From JAAEQG01 sp023133475 (lineage in GTDB: Bacteria > Planctomycetota > Phycisphaerae > UBA1845), in the NCBI GenBank assembly GCA_030631415.1, contig DAOVLE010000068.1:1-21475 (forward strand): a stretch of DNA of 21,475 bases, read 5' to 3'. A program made the position numbers and the translations under genes. Below are positions 1-7,113 of this stretch, one piece after another. Position 1 is the first letter of the stretch. Every line of letters starts with the position of its first letter. The notes under the pieces are model-generated. The model saw only the letters and a list, made by a program, of their open reading frames with translations, did no database searches and was not told where the DNA came from.

Positions 1-1227
1 CAATGATTGAGCCGCCTTGGCTATGCAGCTCGACGGGGACGACGGGTTGCCGATCTCATCTATCAGGACCGGAATTGCCCCGGGGTTGCGCAGCTTGCTC
101 AACACGCCGAGAATGGTCTCACGCACGGAAACATCCGTCTCCACCGGCAGTCTGGCAAGGATCGGCTCCATGTCCGCCGGGTCGTTAAGAGCCGCCACCA
201 GTTCCAGAACCTCGCGGCGGAGTTCCGGCGAGACATCGGCGTAACATTCCCGCAAAGCAGCCCGCACCGCCTGCGAAGGGCGAACCTGATCGTAAATCTG
301 CTCACGCACCAGGTCCACCGCGGTGCGCCGGAAATCAATCAGCGGGTCCCGGAGCCAACGAACCAGCAAGGCGTCCCGCTGTGCCTCCTGGGCGGTCAGC
401 CGATAGTTGACCCGCAGCACATCCCCAAGCCGGCGAGAAAGTGTCTGATACCGAGCTTCACTCCGGCGGTGGGCCTTTTCCAGACGCAACTCCGCATCAT
501 AGGCGCGGCGGCTGAACATGCTGACGCGGTCTTTAAGCCAGGCGGTCTCATCCATCGCCGCCTTCTCCTGCCACCACGCCACCCACGCCTCAACACTCCG
601 CCCAAAATCCACCCGCGAAGCCGGTGCCAAAGCACGCAAAGCCTCGTCGAGAACCACCGGCTCCTTCACCTCCAACAGGTCGATCAACTGCTTGATTACC
701 CTGCGAGAATCGATATTAGGAGCCAAGGCCCTGATGACCGCCAGACGCTGAGCCGCCGGCTTGCCCGGATCGCGAGCCAGCTTGCCCAGGTGGTCGATAA
801 CCTGTTCATCACGAAACGTTGCCAATGCCTGCGATGCCGCGGAGGAAACCGAGCTGTCCCCATCCGTCAACAAACGCACCAGAGGGCCTGCCATGTCAGC
901 ACCCACCAGGTCCGGATATGAGGTCTTTATCTGGGCAATTGCCCGGCAGATGGCCGCCCGCGTGGAACCGTCACTCGAGGTTTCCAGCAGTTCGATCAAC
1001 AGCTCTGCTGCCGCAGGCCATCCGGTGAGCAGCAATTCCTCCGCCTGCCCTTGGCGCGTGCCATCGCTATCGGCGGGGTTTTCGATGATGGCTTTGCAAC
1101 GCGAGAGCTTGGCGGTCTGCTCGTCGGTCAAGCCGGCTTGCGGCTGAGTGGTGCTCTGAGCGCGGGCACCAGCCAGCAATAAGCTCACCAGAAGAACACC
1201 TCGTAATGTTGCATGAATCGCATGCAT
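1..1227 (-). CDS. Secreted HEAT-repeat-like protein, 3' end beyond window
   Basis: An uninterrupted reading frame of 409 codons runs from ATG at 1227 leftward past base 1, so the C-terminus is missing. The first ~23 residues are a Sec signal peptide (MHAIHATLRG, then a Leu/Val-rich core, ending ARA before QSTT). The mature part is almost all helical, Leu/Ala-rich repeats of 30-40 residues (about 55-200 and 285-405). Phrases such as LVRLLTDGDSSVSSAASQAL and 'VRETILGVLSKLRNPGAIPV' are typical of HEAT/armadillo-like solenoids. Between them (about 215-275) lies a Trp-rich, then highly charged and possibly coiled-coil helix. HEAT solenoids are protein-interaction scaffolds; no catalytic motif is visible. 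The start is supported by GGGAAG 4 bases upstream and by the signal peptide. The fold call is by sequence pattern only; the partner is unknown. Confidence 0.72.
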   Translation of the reverse strand, partial: MHAIHATLRGVLLVSLLLAGARAQSTTQPQAGLTDEQTAKLSRCKAIIENPADSDGTRQGQAEELLLTGWPAAAELLIELLETSSDGSTRAAICRAIAQIKTSYPDLVGADMAGPLVRLLTDGDSSVSSAASQALATFRDEQVIDHLGKLARDPGKPAAQRLAVIRALAPNIDSRRVIKQLIDLLEVKEPVVLDEALRALAPASRVDFGRSVEAWVAWWQEKAAMDETAWLKDRVSMFSRRAYDAELRLEKAHRRSEARYQTLSRRLGDVLRVNYRLTAQEAQRDALLVRWLRDPLIDFRRTAVDLVREQIYDQVRPSQAVRAALRECYADVSPELRREVLELVAALNDPADMEPILARLPVETDVSVRETILGVLSKLRNPGAIPVLIDEIGNPSSPSSCIAKAAQSL

Positions 1228-1330
1228 GGGACTTCCCAGAGAAAGAGCGGTTCAGCAGACCCGCAAGTTGAATGTTACTTTGTACCTGTTCAGCATCCCA
1301 ATTGCAACCTCGCCGGGTGCACGCGAGAGC

Positions 1331-1387
1331 GTAGGGCGGGTTCCACTCGCCTTCCTGGCATGGCGCGGCGGGTAAACCCCGCCCTAC
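1331..1387. repeat. GTAGGGCGGGTT-type inverted repeat, copy 1
   Basis: The element starts GTAGGGCGGGTTCCACTCGCC and ends with the near-complement GGCGGGTAAACCCCGCCCTAC. It lies between the divergent HEAT-protein and lipoprotein genes. Same family as the elements at 3222, 4158, 5033, 6968, 12797, 17740 and 20221. Confidence 0.8.
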
Positions 1388-1390
1388 TTT

Positions 1391-1455
1391 TGCTGTTGCC
1401 TACTGCCTCTTGCCTCTTGCCTGTCGCCTCTTGCCTCTTGCCTGTCGCCTGTGCT
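1391..1455. repeat. Heptamer-based tandem repeat (TTGCCTN)
   Basis: Degenerate 7-base units TTGCCTC, TTGCCTG and TCGCCTC are arrayed here. Within them a 21-base block (1409-1429) is repeated exactly at 1430-1450. It ends just before the promoter region of the lipoprotein gene. A related array on the opposite strand is at 21214-21247. Confidence 0.8.
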
Positions 1456-1485
1456 TGACCTGGGTTGGGTTTGAACTACCATAAT
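1455..1485 (+). promoter_or_regulatory. Possible sigma70-type promoter of the lipoprotein gene
   Basis: TTGACC (1455-1460) and CATAAT (1480-1485) are separated by 19 bases, slightly longer than optimal. Transcription would begin around 1491-1492, essentially on the ATG. This fits the absence of a Shine-Dalgarno sequence and would give a leaderless mRNA. Confidence 0.3.
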
Positions 1486-1490
1486 TGCCT

Positions 1491-2114
1491 ATGTCTCGAC
1501 GATTGCTCATGCTTTTGGTGATTTGTGCCCTGAATGGGTGCCATCACCCTGCCCCGCCGGTTGAACTGACCACCCAGGAAATCGCCCTGTCCAACGCGGG
1601 CGAATACGAGATTCTTTTCGATGCCTGCCTGGACACCCTGCGGGATCACCGCTTCAAACTCGACCGCGTGGATCGCCATGAGGGCACCATCACCACCTTT
1701 CCCGTAACTTCGCAGCAGTTCTTCGAGTTCTGGCGGAACGACGTATACACCGCCTACGATCTTGTCGAGGCGTCACTGTTGACTATCCGTCGCCGTGTCG
1801 AGATTCGGCTGCTGGGCCAGGGCAGCCCCCTGCACAAGAAGTTGGTGATTACAGTCCACCGGGAACGTTTCTCCACTCCCGATCGCCAGTACAACACCTC
1901 CGCGGCTGCGTTTCGGGTCTACAGCCGTTCGTTGCCTTCGACCTCCGGCGAGATCGTTGTCCCCAAACGAGATGACGTGTGGCTTGAGGCAGGTCGCGAC
2001 GGCATCGCCGAACAGCGGCTCATCAACGAGATCACCGAGCGCGTTTTCGCCCGCAACCGGCAGCAGGCGGGAGAAGCCGACCATAGTGCGTCAAACGCCG
2101 GTGATCGTGGCTAA
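1491..2114 (+). CDS. Small lipoprotein of unknown function
   Basis: The predicted protein is 207 residues. MSRRLLMLLVICALNGC has a basic N-terminus, a hydrophobic core and a lipobox LNGC with the lipidated Cys at residue 17, so it should be processed by signal peptidase II and membrane-anchored. The mature part is a mixed alpha/beta domain of about 150 residues; I recognise no family or catalytic motif. It reads as one compact domain: an FDACLDTLRDHRFKLDRVD segment, a strand-rich middle with RRRVEIRLLGQG and KKLVITVHRE, then a charged C-terminal helix. I chose ATG at 1491 over the in-frame TTG at 1485 because it is the canonical codon and begins an ideal lipoprotein signal. There is no clear ribosome-binding site. 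The gene is divergent from the HEAT-protein gene and convergent with the HAD phosphatase. A secretion or envelope role is only inference. Confidence 0.75.
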   Translation: MSRRLLMLLVICALNGCHHPAPPVELTTQEIALSNAGEYEILFDACLDTLRDHRFKLDRVDRHEGTITTFPVTSQQFFEFWRNDVYTAYDLVEASLLTIRRRVEIRLLGQGSPLHKKLVITVHRERFSTPDRQYNTSAAAFRVYSRSLPSTSGEIVVPKRDDVWLEAGRDGIAEQRLINEITERVFARNRQQAGEADHSASNAGDRG

Positions 2115-2198
2115 TTCACGGTTAACCCCAACACTGTTGACTTAAGCCGCATCGATCAGTGCTGCGACCGACGACAGCGTTGGTTATGCTCCAAGACG

Positions 2199-2395
2199 GC
2201 GCTAGGCCCGGCATTTATGCCGGGTTCACAACGCACCTTTCCCCTGGTGCGACCCCGGTTCACCGGGGTTCTCGCCAGCTTAGAATACATCGGTATGACC
2301 TGACGGGTGAACCCACGCCACGAGAAGCCCGCTGAAAGCGGGCTCGGCAGGTATCCATCCGCCGCAATACCCGGCATAAATGCCGGGCCTAGCGC
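2199..2395. repeat. Composite element bounded by inverted CTAGGCCCGGCAT palindromes
   Basis: Two identical 26-base copies in opposite orientation (2199-2224 and 2370-2395) bound about 145 bases. Each holds GCGCTAGG followed by the palindrome CCCGGCATTTATGCCGGG. Inside are two small hairpins, ACCCCGG/CCGGGGT (2252-2269) and AGCCCGCT/AGCGGGCT (2326-2344). No reading frame is evident. The right boundary supplies the stop codon of the HAD gene. A third, slightly diverged copy is at 20284-20309. Confidence 0.75.
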
Positions 2396-3207
2396 AAGCC
2401 TGCCGCCACGAAATCCCCTCGCCGAAAACGGCACAAATCGCCGATTCGGTCAACCACAACGTCGGGTTGCTCTGCCGGGGTGATCCGTTCGAGCACAGCC
2501 CGGTCGGCATACTTGCCCGATTGAACAAACGCTGCCATCATCCCCATCCGCTTGGCACCGGCTAAATCGGAAAAGGGATCGTCCGAAACCACCATCACCA
2601 TTTCGGGCGCAACCCCGATGTCATCCAACACCTGTTGAAAATATGCGACGTTGGGCTTGCCGATCACGATCGGATCAGCCTGCGTCGCATAGCGAATGGC
2701 TTCGACGATGGCTCCCACACTGGGGGCACAGCGCCCCTGGGCGTCGGTATAGATCCGATTGCGGTGCAAGGCGATTAAGGCGGCTCTGTTCCGTGCCACG
2801 GCATCGCAGGCCAACCGCAACCGCTCGTAGGTGAGCTTCGTATCCAGGCCGACAATAACAGCGTCCACTTCGCTGGTCTCATCCACCTCGAACCCCGCAT
2901 CGACAAAAATCTGCCGCAAACCGTCGGCACCAAGCACCAGGCAACGCCGCACACCGCTCGAATGGAGGTGTGTCACAGCGGCGGCTGTGCAGGTGTGCAG
3001 CTCCTCAAGGGTGAAATCGAACCCTGCCCGGGCGAGCTTCTCGCGCAGAACAGCCTGCGAATCCGTGGTGTTGTTGGTAATCAGCCTGAACGGTATTCCC
3101 TCGCCGCGAAGTTTGCCCACAAACTCCACTGCCCCGGCAATCGCCTGGTAGCGTTTGTCCGCCACCAAAACCCCCTCCACATCCAACAGAAAAGCTTTGA
3201 TCTCCAC
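2389..3207 (-). CDS. HAD-IIA family hydrolase, LHPP-like phosphatase
   Basis: The predicted protein is 272 residues. HAD motif I is LLDVEGVLV with the nucleophile Asp9. Motif II is LITNNTT (Thr44), the motif III Lys is in IGKPN (Lys184), and motif IV is VSDDPFSDLAGA (Asp209, Asp210, Asp214). The TNN motif, a C2-type cap between residues ~50 and 180, and the IGKPNVAYF segment place it in subfamily IIA (NagD/LHPP-like), which dephosphorylates small phosphorylated molecules; the substrate cannot be read here. The usual second Asp of motif I is Glu11. LHPP-type members also depart there (Ser), which makes LHPP-like the best label. Start is GTG at 3207, set by AAGGAGG six bases upstream; longer frames to the right run out of frame through the HD gene. 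Stop TAG at 2389-2391 lies inside a dispersed repeat, so the last residues GLR are repeat-encoded. It probably shares a transcript with the HD gene. Confidence 0.88.
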   Translation of the reverse strand: MEIKAFLLDVEGVLVADKRYQAIAGAVEFVGKLRGEGIPFRLITNNTTDSQAVLREKLARAGFDFTLEELHTCTAAAVTHLHSSGVRRCLVLGADGLRQIFVDAGFEVDETSEVDAVIVGLDTKLTYERLRLACDAVARNRAALIALHRNRIYTDAQGRCAPSVGAIVEAIRYATQADPIVIGKPNVAYFQQVLDDIGVAPEMVMVVSDDPFSDLAGAKRMGMMAAFVQSGKYADRAVLERITPAEQPDVVVDRIGDLCRFRRGDFVAAGLR

Positions 3208-3221
3208 GGTGGGCCTCCTTC

Positions 3222-3266
3222 GTAGGGTGGGTGGAGCTTCGCGAAGCGAAGCGGAACCCGCCCTAC
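3222..3266. repeat. GTAGGGTGGGT/AACCCGCCCTAC inverted repeat, copy 2
   Basis: A short form of the family fills nearly all of the 61-base gap between the HD and HAD genes. An inner palindrome, GCTTCGCGAAGC, lies at its centre. Its edges are 2 bases from the HD stop codon and 1 base from the HAD Shine-Dalgarno sequence. Confidence 0.8.
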
Positions 3267-3268
3267 TT

Positions 3269-3814
3269 TCATCTTCTCCCGAGCGCCTTGGCGATGTCGA
3301 AATCGACGAAGTCGGCGTGGTGGAAGATGATGGATTCGATGGTGCGTTGAACGTGGTCGCCTTCCTTGGAGTGGGTGGCAACGATGTGCATGACCTCAGC
3401 CGGCAGTTCGTGTTTCCAGCACAACCCCACCCCGCTGAAAGGATGTCGCAGCATATCGCCGGCGTGCCCTTTGACCACTTTGCCGTCCTTTTTGGCATAC
3501 TCCAGGGGTTTGCCGACGTCCGCCAGCAAGGCACCGGCTACGAGGGTGTCGCGTTCGATGGGCACACGCTCGCCCCAGACCGACTTGAGCACCTTTTCCA
3601 GGGCAATGCACATCTGTGCACAGGAGCGGATGTGCTCGATGAAACGCATATCAATCTCACCAGCCAGCAAGGTGAACGGGATTTCGGTCAACTCTTGCGG
3701 CTCCCACCCACCGCGGGTGATCGACTCGCACCAGACCGCGACGACCTTGTCGCGCAGTGCGGGGTCGGAGATTTCGTTGATTTCCGGGAGCAGTTCCAGA
3801 ACTTGTTCTTTCAT
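3269..3814 (-). CDS. HD-domain protein with altered HD motif
   Basis: The predicted protein is 181 residues and soluble. Residues ~57-170 follow the HD-superfamily layout: a first metal-ligand helix FIEHIRSCAQ (His61), then LVAGALLADVGKPLEY where an HD phosphohydrolase has LLHDVGK, then HAGDMLRHPFSG, IVATHSKEG and a late FHHADFVDFD. HD enzymes are metal-dependent phosphohydrolases acting on nucleotides or phosphodiesters. Here the His of the HD doublet is Ala98, with Asp99 kept, so catalysis may be altered or lost. The start at MKEQ (3814) is preferred over an in-frame ATG 15 bases upstream, because a weak AGGT lies before MKEQ and nothing lies before the other. A TATACT -10 box lies 54 bases upstream. 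It is the first gene of a probable HD-HAD operon. Confidence 0.75.
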   Translation of the reverse strand: MKEQVLELLPEINEISDPALRDKVVAVWCESITRGGWEPQELTEIPFTLLAGEIDMRFIEHIRSCAQMCIALEKVLKSVWGERVPIERDTLVAGALLADVGKPLEYAKKDGKVVKGHAGDMLRHPFSGVGLCWKHELPAEVMHIVATHSKEGDHVQRTIESIIFHHADFVDFDIAKALGRR

Positions 3815-3867
3815 GGCATTACCTATCATTTTTTGGCGGTTTTTCTCGGTCGACCTCGGGGGCGCAT

Positions 3868-3896
3868 AGTATATTCCAAATTGAGCCGACGAGCAA
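3868..3896 (-). promoter_or_regulatory. Putative sigma70 promoter of the HD-HAD operon
   Basis: On the minus strand TTGCTC (3896-3891) and TATACT (3873-3868) are exactly 17 bases apart. The -10 matches TATAAT at five of six positions; the -35 keeps only TTG. Transcription would begin near 3861, leaving a leader of about 47 bases before the ATG at 3814. Confidence 0.42.
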
Positions 3897-4022
3897 TTCG
3901 GAGGCGCCATCTGTCCAAACCATACGGGGCATCGTACTCGTCGGGTTTACTGAATAATCGATAGACTAAATGAAGTCCACCCCTCCTCTACTTTACTGTC
4001 TCTGCGTTCATGAATTATCCAA

Positions 4023-4127
4023 GTTTAGCGGCGACAATCCGTAGCGTTTAGCAGCAACAAGTCCGCAACGTTTAGCGGTGACCCGAAGGGGAGCGCGTAG
4101 AAGGGGAGCGCATAGAAGCGAAGCGTG
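4023..4127. repeat. TTTAGCGGCGAC-type repeat block, copy A
   Basis: Three iterations of TTTAGC(G/A)GC(G/A)AC or TTTAGCGGTGAC (4024, 4048 and 4071) are followed by ACCCGAAGGGGAGCG and short tandem variants of GAAGGGGAGCGC. Related blocks lie at 15467-15497 and 15679-15727, with a short piece at 5008-5018. Confidence 0.75.
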
Positions 4128-4157
4128 AAAAATGGGGAAAACGACGTAATTACAGTT

Positions 4158-4178
4158 GTAGGGCGGGTTCTACCCGCC
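4158..4178. repeat. Half copy of the GTAGGGCGGG repeat family, copy 3
   Basis: GTAGGGCGGGTTC is followed by TACCCGCC, forming a short palindrome. The second half of the family (GGCGGGTGGAACCCGCC) is absent. It lies 65 bases upstream of the FHA gene. Confidence 0.7.
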
Positions 4179-4242
4179 TTTGTAGCTACCCAACCGGCTT
4201 GTTATTGCCCTCTGCCATAATCACGGTTAGTGTAGCGTGCTC

Positions 4243-4962
4243 ATGGACCGTTATGTCGTCGAACTCACTTGTACGGGCTTGCCGCCGCTTTCGCGGACGC
4301 TGGACTCTACTGTCATCAGCATCGGCAGCGACCCGGATTGCGACCTGGTAACCTGGGAACAACTCGAACTCCCTTCGCGCTGGCGCATTTTACACCTCGA
4401 CAAGCACGACTATCGCATCGAGACCCAGGCCGCCGAAACCGACGAGACAACCGTGGACATTCCGCCGGCGGTGTGTTCCTTCGGCGAATGGGTCCCCGCC
4501 GAGCCGTGTAAGCTGCGAGTGACCCCGTCGCCGACATCCGGATGCGACATTCCAGACCACACCATTGACGCCCCGAAGACGATATCGGAAACCACCAGCC
4601 CTGATCGCAAGGGTTTTGCCGCTCCCGAGATACACATAACCACTTGCGATGGGCTGGACCTCGGGTTCCGCTTTCCGCCGGCCGGCGAGCGGGTTGTCAT
4701 CGGCAGAAAGCGTGAGGGGACCGACCTGATCATCGCCGACCCGCGGGTGTCAGCCAGGCACCTCTGCCTGTACCTGGACAGCAACAATCAACCGACTGCA
4801 ACCGATCTGGGCAGCAGGCATGGAACCTATCTCAACGAGCAGCGTATCACCGGCCCGACCACGTTGCACCACAACGACGAACTCAGAATTGGCGGGTCCA
4901 CCATCCGCTGCATCTGCTACGGCGACGTCATTGAAGAGCTGACCAAAGACCAATCGCCCTAG
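4243..4962 (+). CDS. FHA-domain protein
   Basis: The predicted protein is 239 residues with no signal peptide or membrane segment. The C-terminal ~90 residues (about 148-225) are a canonical forkhead-associated domain, which binds phosphothreonine peptides: VVIGRKREGTDLIIADPRVS, then ARH, then TDLGSRHGTYLN and DELRIGGSTIRC, including the conserved GR, S-RH and the N of TYLN. The first ~60 residues look like a decayed or partial FHA: VISIGSDPDCDLV resembles the GRxxxxD strand but lacks the SRH and NG signatures. The linker (~65-125) is Pro/Thr/Ser-rich and probably flexible. I chose ATG at 4243; an in-frame GTG six bases earlier is possible and neither has a good ribosome-binding site. No Ser/Thr kinase is in the window to serve as partner. 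recQ follows on the same strand after 131 bases that contain repeat remnants. Confidence 0.85.
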   Translation: MDRYVVELTCTGLPPLSRTLDSTVISIGSDPDCDLVTWEQLELPSRWRILHLDKHDYRIETQAAETDETTVDIPPAVCSFGEWVPAEPCKLRVTPSPTSGCDIPDHTIDAPKTISETTSPDRKGFAAPEIHITTCDGLDLGFRFPPAGERVVIGRKREGTDLIIADPRVSARHLCLYLDSNNQPTATDLGSRHGTYLNEQRITGPTTLHHNDELRIGGSTIRCICYGDVIEELTKDQSP

Positions 4963-5007
4963 TGTGCTGAATTGAGAATGTGGGCATTCGCAACGGTGCC
5001 GGGGAAT

Positions 5008-5054
5008 TTAGCGGTGACTCGCGGCATGGTGCGGCGGGTGGAACCCGCCCTACA
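5008..5054. repeat. Fused fragment of two repeat families, copy 4
   Basis: TTTAGCGGTGAC (from 5008) runs through a short joint into GGCGGGTGGAACCCGCCCTAC (5033-5053), the right half of the GTAGGG family. It sits in the 131-base gap between the FHA gene and recQ. Confidence 0.65.
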
Positions 5055-5093
5055 ACTTGTAACCGGCTGGGATATACGGGTACACTTGTGTGC

Positions 5094-6971
5094 ATGGAGT
5101 CAACGCATTCTGAACCCGCTATTACCCTGGATCGCATCCTCGAGCCGGTGCGTCACTACTGGGGCTTCGACGAGCTTCGCCCGTTGCAGGAGGAAGCGAT
5201 ACGTGCGGAGTTGGCTCAGCGAGACTCGGTGGTGGTATTGCCCACCGGAGGCGGTAAATCGCTTTGCTATCAGGTCCCGCCGGTTATGGCTGGTTGCACC
5301 AATATCGTGGTTTCGCCCTTGATCTCGCTGATGAAGGACCAGGTGGACGGGTTGCGGCAATGCGGCTACCCCGCGGCGGCGTTGCACAGCGGCATGGGGG
5401 CTCGCGAGCGAGAGGAAGCGATCCGTGAGATTCTTGGCGGACAGGTGCGGCTGGTGTTCGTTTCGCCCGAGCGTGTTCTTGCGCCATGGTTCCTGGATAT
5501 TGCCCAACGCCTCGATATCCGGGCGTTTGCGGTGGACGAAGCCCACTGCATCAGCCACTGGGGGCACGACTTCCGCCCCGAGTACCGCCGGCTCGCCACT
5601 CTGAAGGAACACTTCCCACAAGCCAGTGTGCACGCATACACCGCCACAGCCACCGAACGAGTCCGCCACGACATCGCCGAGCAGCTCCGGCTGACTGATC
5701 CTGCCGTACTGGTGGGCATTTTCGATCGCCCGAACCTGACCTACCGGGTGGTTCCACGGGTGGACCGGCATGTGCAGGTGGCAGAGGTGATCCGCCGCCA
5801 CCACAAAGAGGCGGTAATCATCTACTGCCTGAGCCGCCGGGATACCGAGACCATAGCGGACGTGCTGGAAAGGGGCGGCATCAACGCCCAGCCGTACCAC
5901 GCCGGCATGGGCCCCGAGCAGCGCCGACGCACCCAGGACGCCTTTGCCGATGAGTCTCTCGACGTGGTGACCGCCACGGTGGCCTTCGGGATGGGCATCG
6001 ATCGCAGCAACGTGCGGTGCATCATCCACGCCACCATGCCCAAATCCGTCGAGCACTACCAGCAGGAGACCGGCCGGGCAGGGCGCGACGGGCTAGAAGC
6101 CGAGTGCGTATTGTTCTACTCCGCCGCCGACGTGATGCGCTGGGAGTCGCTCATCCGCAAGAGCGCCGAGGGTGCAGCCGATCCGGAGCAGGTGATCGAA
6201 GCCAAAATGCACCTGCTGCACAAGATGAAGCTTCTCGCCTCGATGCCGCAGTGTCGCCATCGGGCTTTGTCGGAGTACTTCGGGCAGGCCTATCCCAGGG
6301 ACAACTGCGAAGCCTGCGACGTCTGCCTGAACGAAACCGAAGGGCTGGAGGATGCCACGATCACCGCCCAGAAAATTCTTTCCTGCGTGGCGCGTGTCCA
6401 GGAGCGGTTCGGCATCGGGTACGTGGTCGATGTGCTCGTCGGATCCGATACAGACATGATCCGCCGGTGCGGGCATGAACAGTTGAGCACCTACGGATTG
6501 CTCAAGGAGACTCCGCGCAAGGCCTTGACCAACTACGTCTATCAGCTTGTGGATCAGGGGTTGTTGGAGCGAACCGCGGGTGACCGCCCGGTGCTGCAGC
6601 TTAACGGTGCGTCCTGGGAAGTCATGCGCAGCCGGCGTAAGGTTCTGCTCATCCAGCCGAAAGCCAAGCGGGTCACGAAAACCCGTGTGGACCGGGAGTC
6701 CTGGGAGGGTGTGGATCGTGGGCTGTTCGAGCACTTGCGGGCGGTTCGCAGCGAGCTGGCCCGTGAGCAGGGGGTGCCGGCATTTGTGATCTTCAGTGAC
6801 GCGACGCTACGAGACATGACCCGCAGCAGACCCGCAGCACCGGAGGCATTTCGAGGGGTGCACGGAGTGGGTGACGCTAAACTGGCACAGTTCGGCGAAC
6901 GGTTCATCAGGGAAATCGCAAGCTATTGCAGCGAGAAAGGTCTGCCCATCGATAATGCCGATGGGCTGTAG
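5094..6971 (+). CDS. recQ: ATP-dependent DNA helicase RecQ
   Basis: The predicted protein is 625 residues, the usual length of full RecQ. It is an ATP-driven 3'-5' DNA helicase in recombination and fork repair. Motif 0 is FDELRPLQ (about 25-32), Walker A is LPTGGGKSLCYQ (49-60), Walker B is DEAH at 148-151, the aromatic-rich loop follows as HCISHWGHDFRPEYRRL, and the helicase C domain ends with ETGRAGRDG. A Cys4 zinc site with a helical lead (CRHRALSEYFG ... NCEACDVC, about 420-445) and a winged-helix RQC region follow. A C-terminal HRDC domain (about 545-620) includes FRGVHGVGDAKLAQFGERF. I start at the ATG encoding MESTHSEP, because sequence upstream is repeat-derived; no strong ribosome-binding site is visible. 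The stop TAG is part of the following repeat. It converges with the formate dehydrogenase operon. Confidence 0.96.
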   Translation: MESTHSEPAITLDRILEPVRHYWGFDELRPLQEEAIRAELAQRDSVVVLPTGGGKSLCYQVPPVMAGCTNIVVSPLISLMKDQVDGLRQCGYPAAALHSGMGAREREEAIREILGGQVRLVFVSPERVLAPWFLDIAQRLDIRAFAVDEAHCISHWGHDFRPEYRRLATLKEHFPQASVHAYTATATERVRHDIAEQLRLTDPAVLVGIFDRPNLTYRVVPRVDRHVQVAEVIRRHHKEAVIIYCLSRRDTETIADVLERGGINAQPYHAGMGPEQRRRTQDAFADESLDVVTATVAFGMGIDRSNVRCIIHATMPKSVEHYQQETGRAGRDGLEAECVLFYSAADVMRWESLIRKSAEGAADPEQVIEAKMHLLHKMKLLASMPQCRHRALSEYFGQAYPRDNCEACDVCLNETEGLEDATITAQKILSCVARVQERFGIGYVVDVLVGSDTDMIRRCGHEQLSTYGLLKETPRKALTNYVYQLVDQGLLERTAGDRPVLQLNGASWEVMRSRRKVLLIQPKAKRVTKTRVDRESWEGVDRGLFEHLRAVRSELAREQGVPAFVIFSDATLRDMTRSRPAAPEAFRGVHGVGDAKLAQFGERFIREIASYCSEKGLPIDNADGL

Positions 6972-7023
6972 GGCGGGTTTCATCCGCCTTCTTCATGCCG
7001 ACGGCGGGTGGAACCCGCCCTAC
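6968..7023. repeat. GTAGGGCGGGTT inverted repeat, copy 5 (contains the recQ stop)
   Basis: GTAGGGCGGGTTTCATCCGCC and GGCGGGTGGAACCCGCCCTAC flank a short spacer. The TAG of the first GTAGGG is the stop codon of recQ. Confidence 0.85.
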
Positions 7024-7045
7024 GCGGAACGGTCACACTGAAACC

Positions 7046-7078
7046 GGGGCGCCGGAGTTCTTAAAACTCCGACGCCCC
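7046..7078. terminator. Strong hairpin, likely bidirectional terminator
   Basis: Two 14-base arms, GGGGCGCCGGAGTT and AACTCCGACGCCCC, pair with one mismatch around a CTTAA loop. It lies 75 bases after the recQ stop and 36 bases after the cytochrome stop, exactly between two convergent transcripts. There is no long T tract on either side, so it may need a factor or act as an mRNA end-stabiliser. Confidence 0.65.
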
Positions 7079-7113
7079 GTCGAGCCCGTCACATCCGGTT
7101 AAGGACGAAACAC

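Larger units (their letters stand above)
3815..4242. other. Divergent intergenic region, no gene seen
   Basis: 428 bases separate the HD gene (-) and the FHA gene (+). The left part carries the putative HD promoter. The right half is occupied by a TTTAGCGGCGAC-type block and half of a GTAGGGCGGG repeat. CATAAT at 4216-4221 is a possible -10 for the FHA gene, without a convincing -35. I see no coding frame or RNA gene. Confidence 0.6.

Noticed and set aside
7..921. A 304-codon plus-strand frame at the left edge
   Set aside because: It lies opposite the HEAT-repeat gene. Its product has Arg/His/Gln-rich composition with no family features, and the minus strand has a signal peptide and solenoid repeats.
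3208..3534. N-terminal extension of the HAD protein to an upstream start
   Set aside because: The extra part is out-of-frame translation of the HD gene and of a repeat. A GTG with an ideal ribosome site sits exactly before the HAD domain.
4980..5093. Longer RecQ starting near 4980
   Set aside because: The extra 38 residues are encoded by repeat sequence and lie outside the conserved RecQ start.
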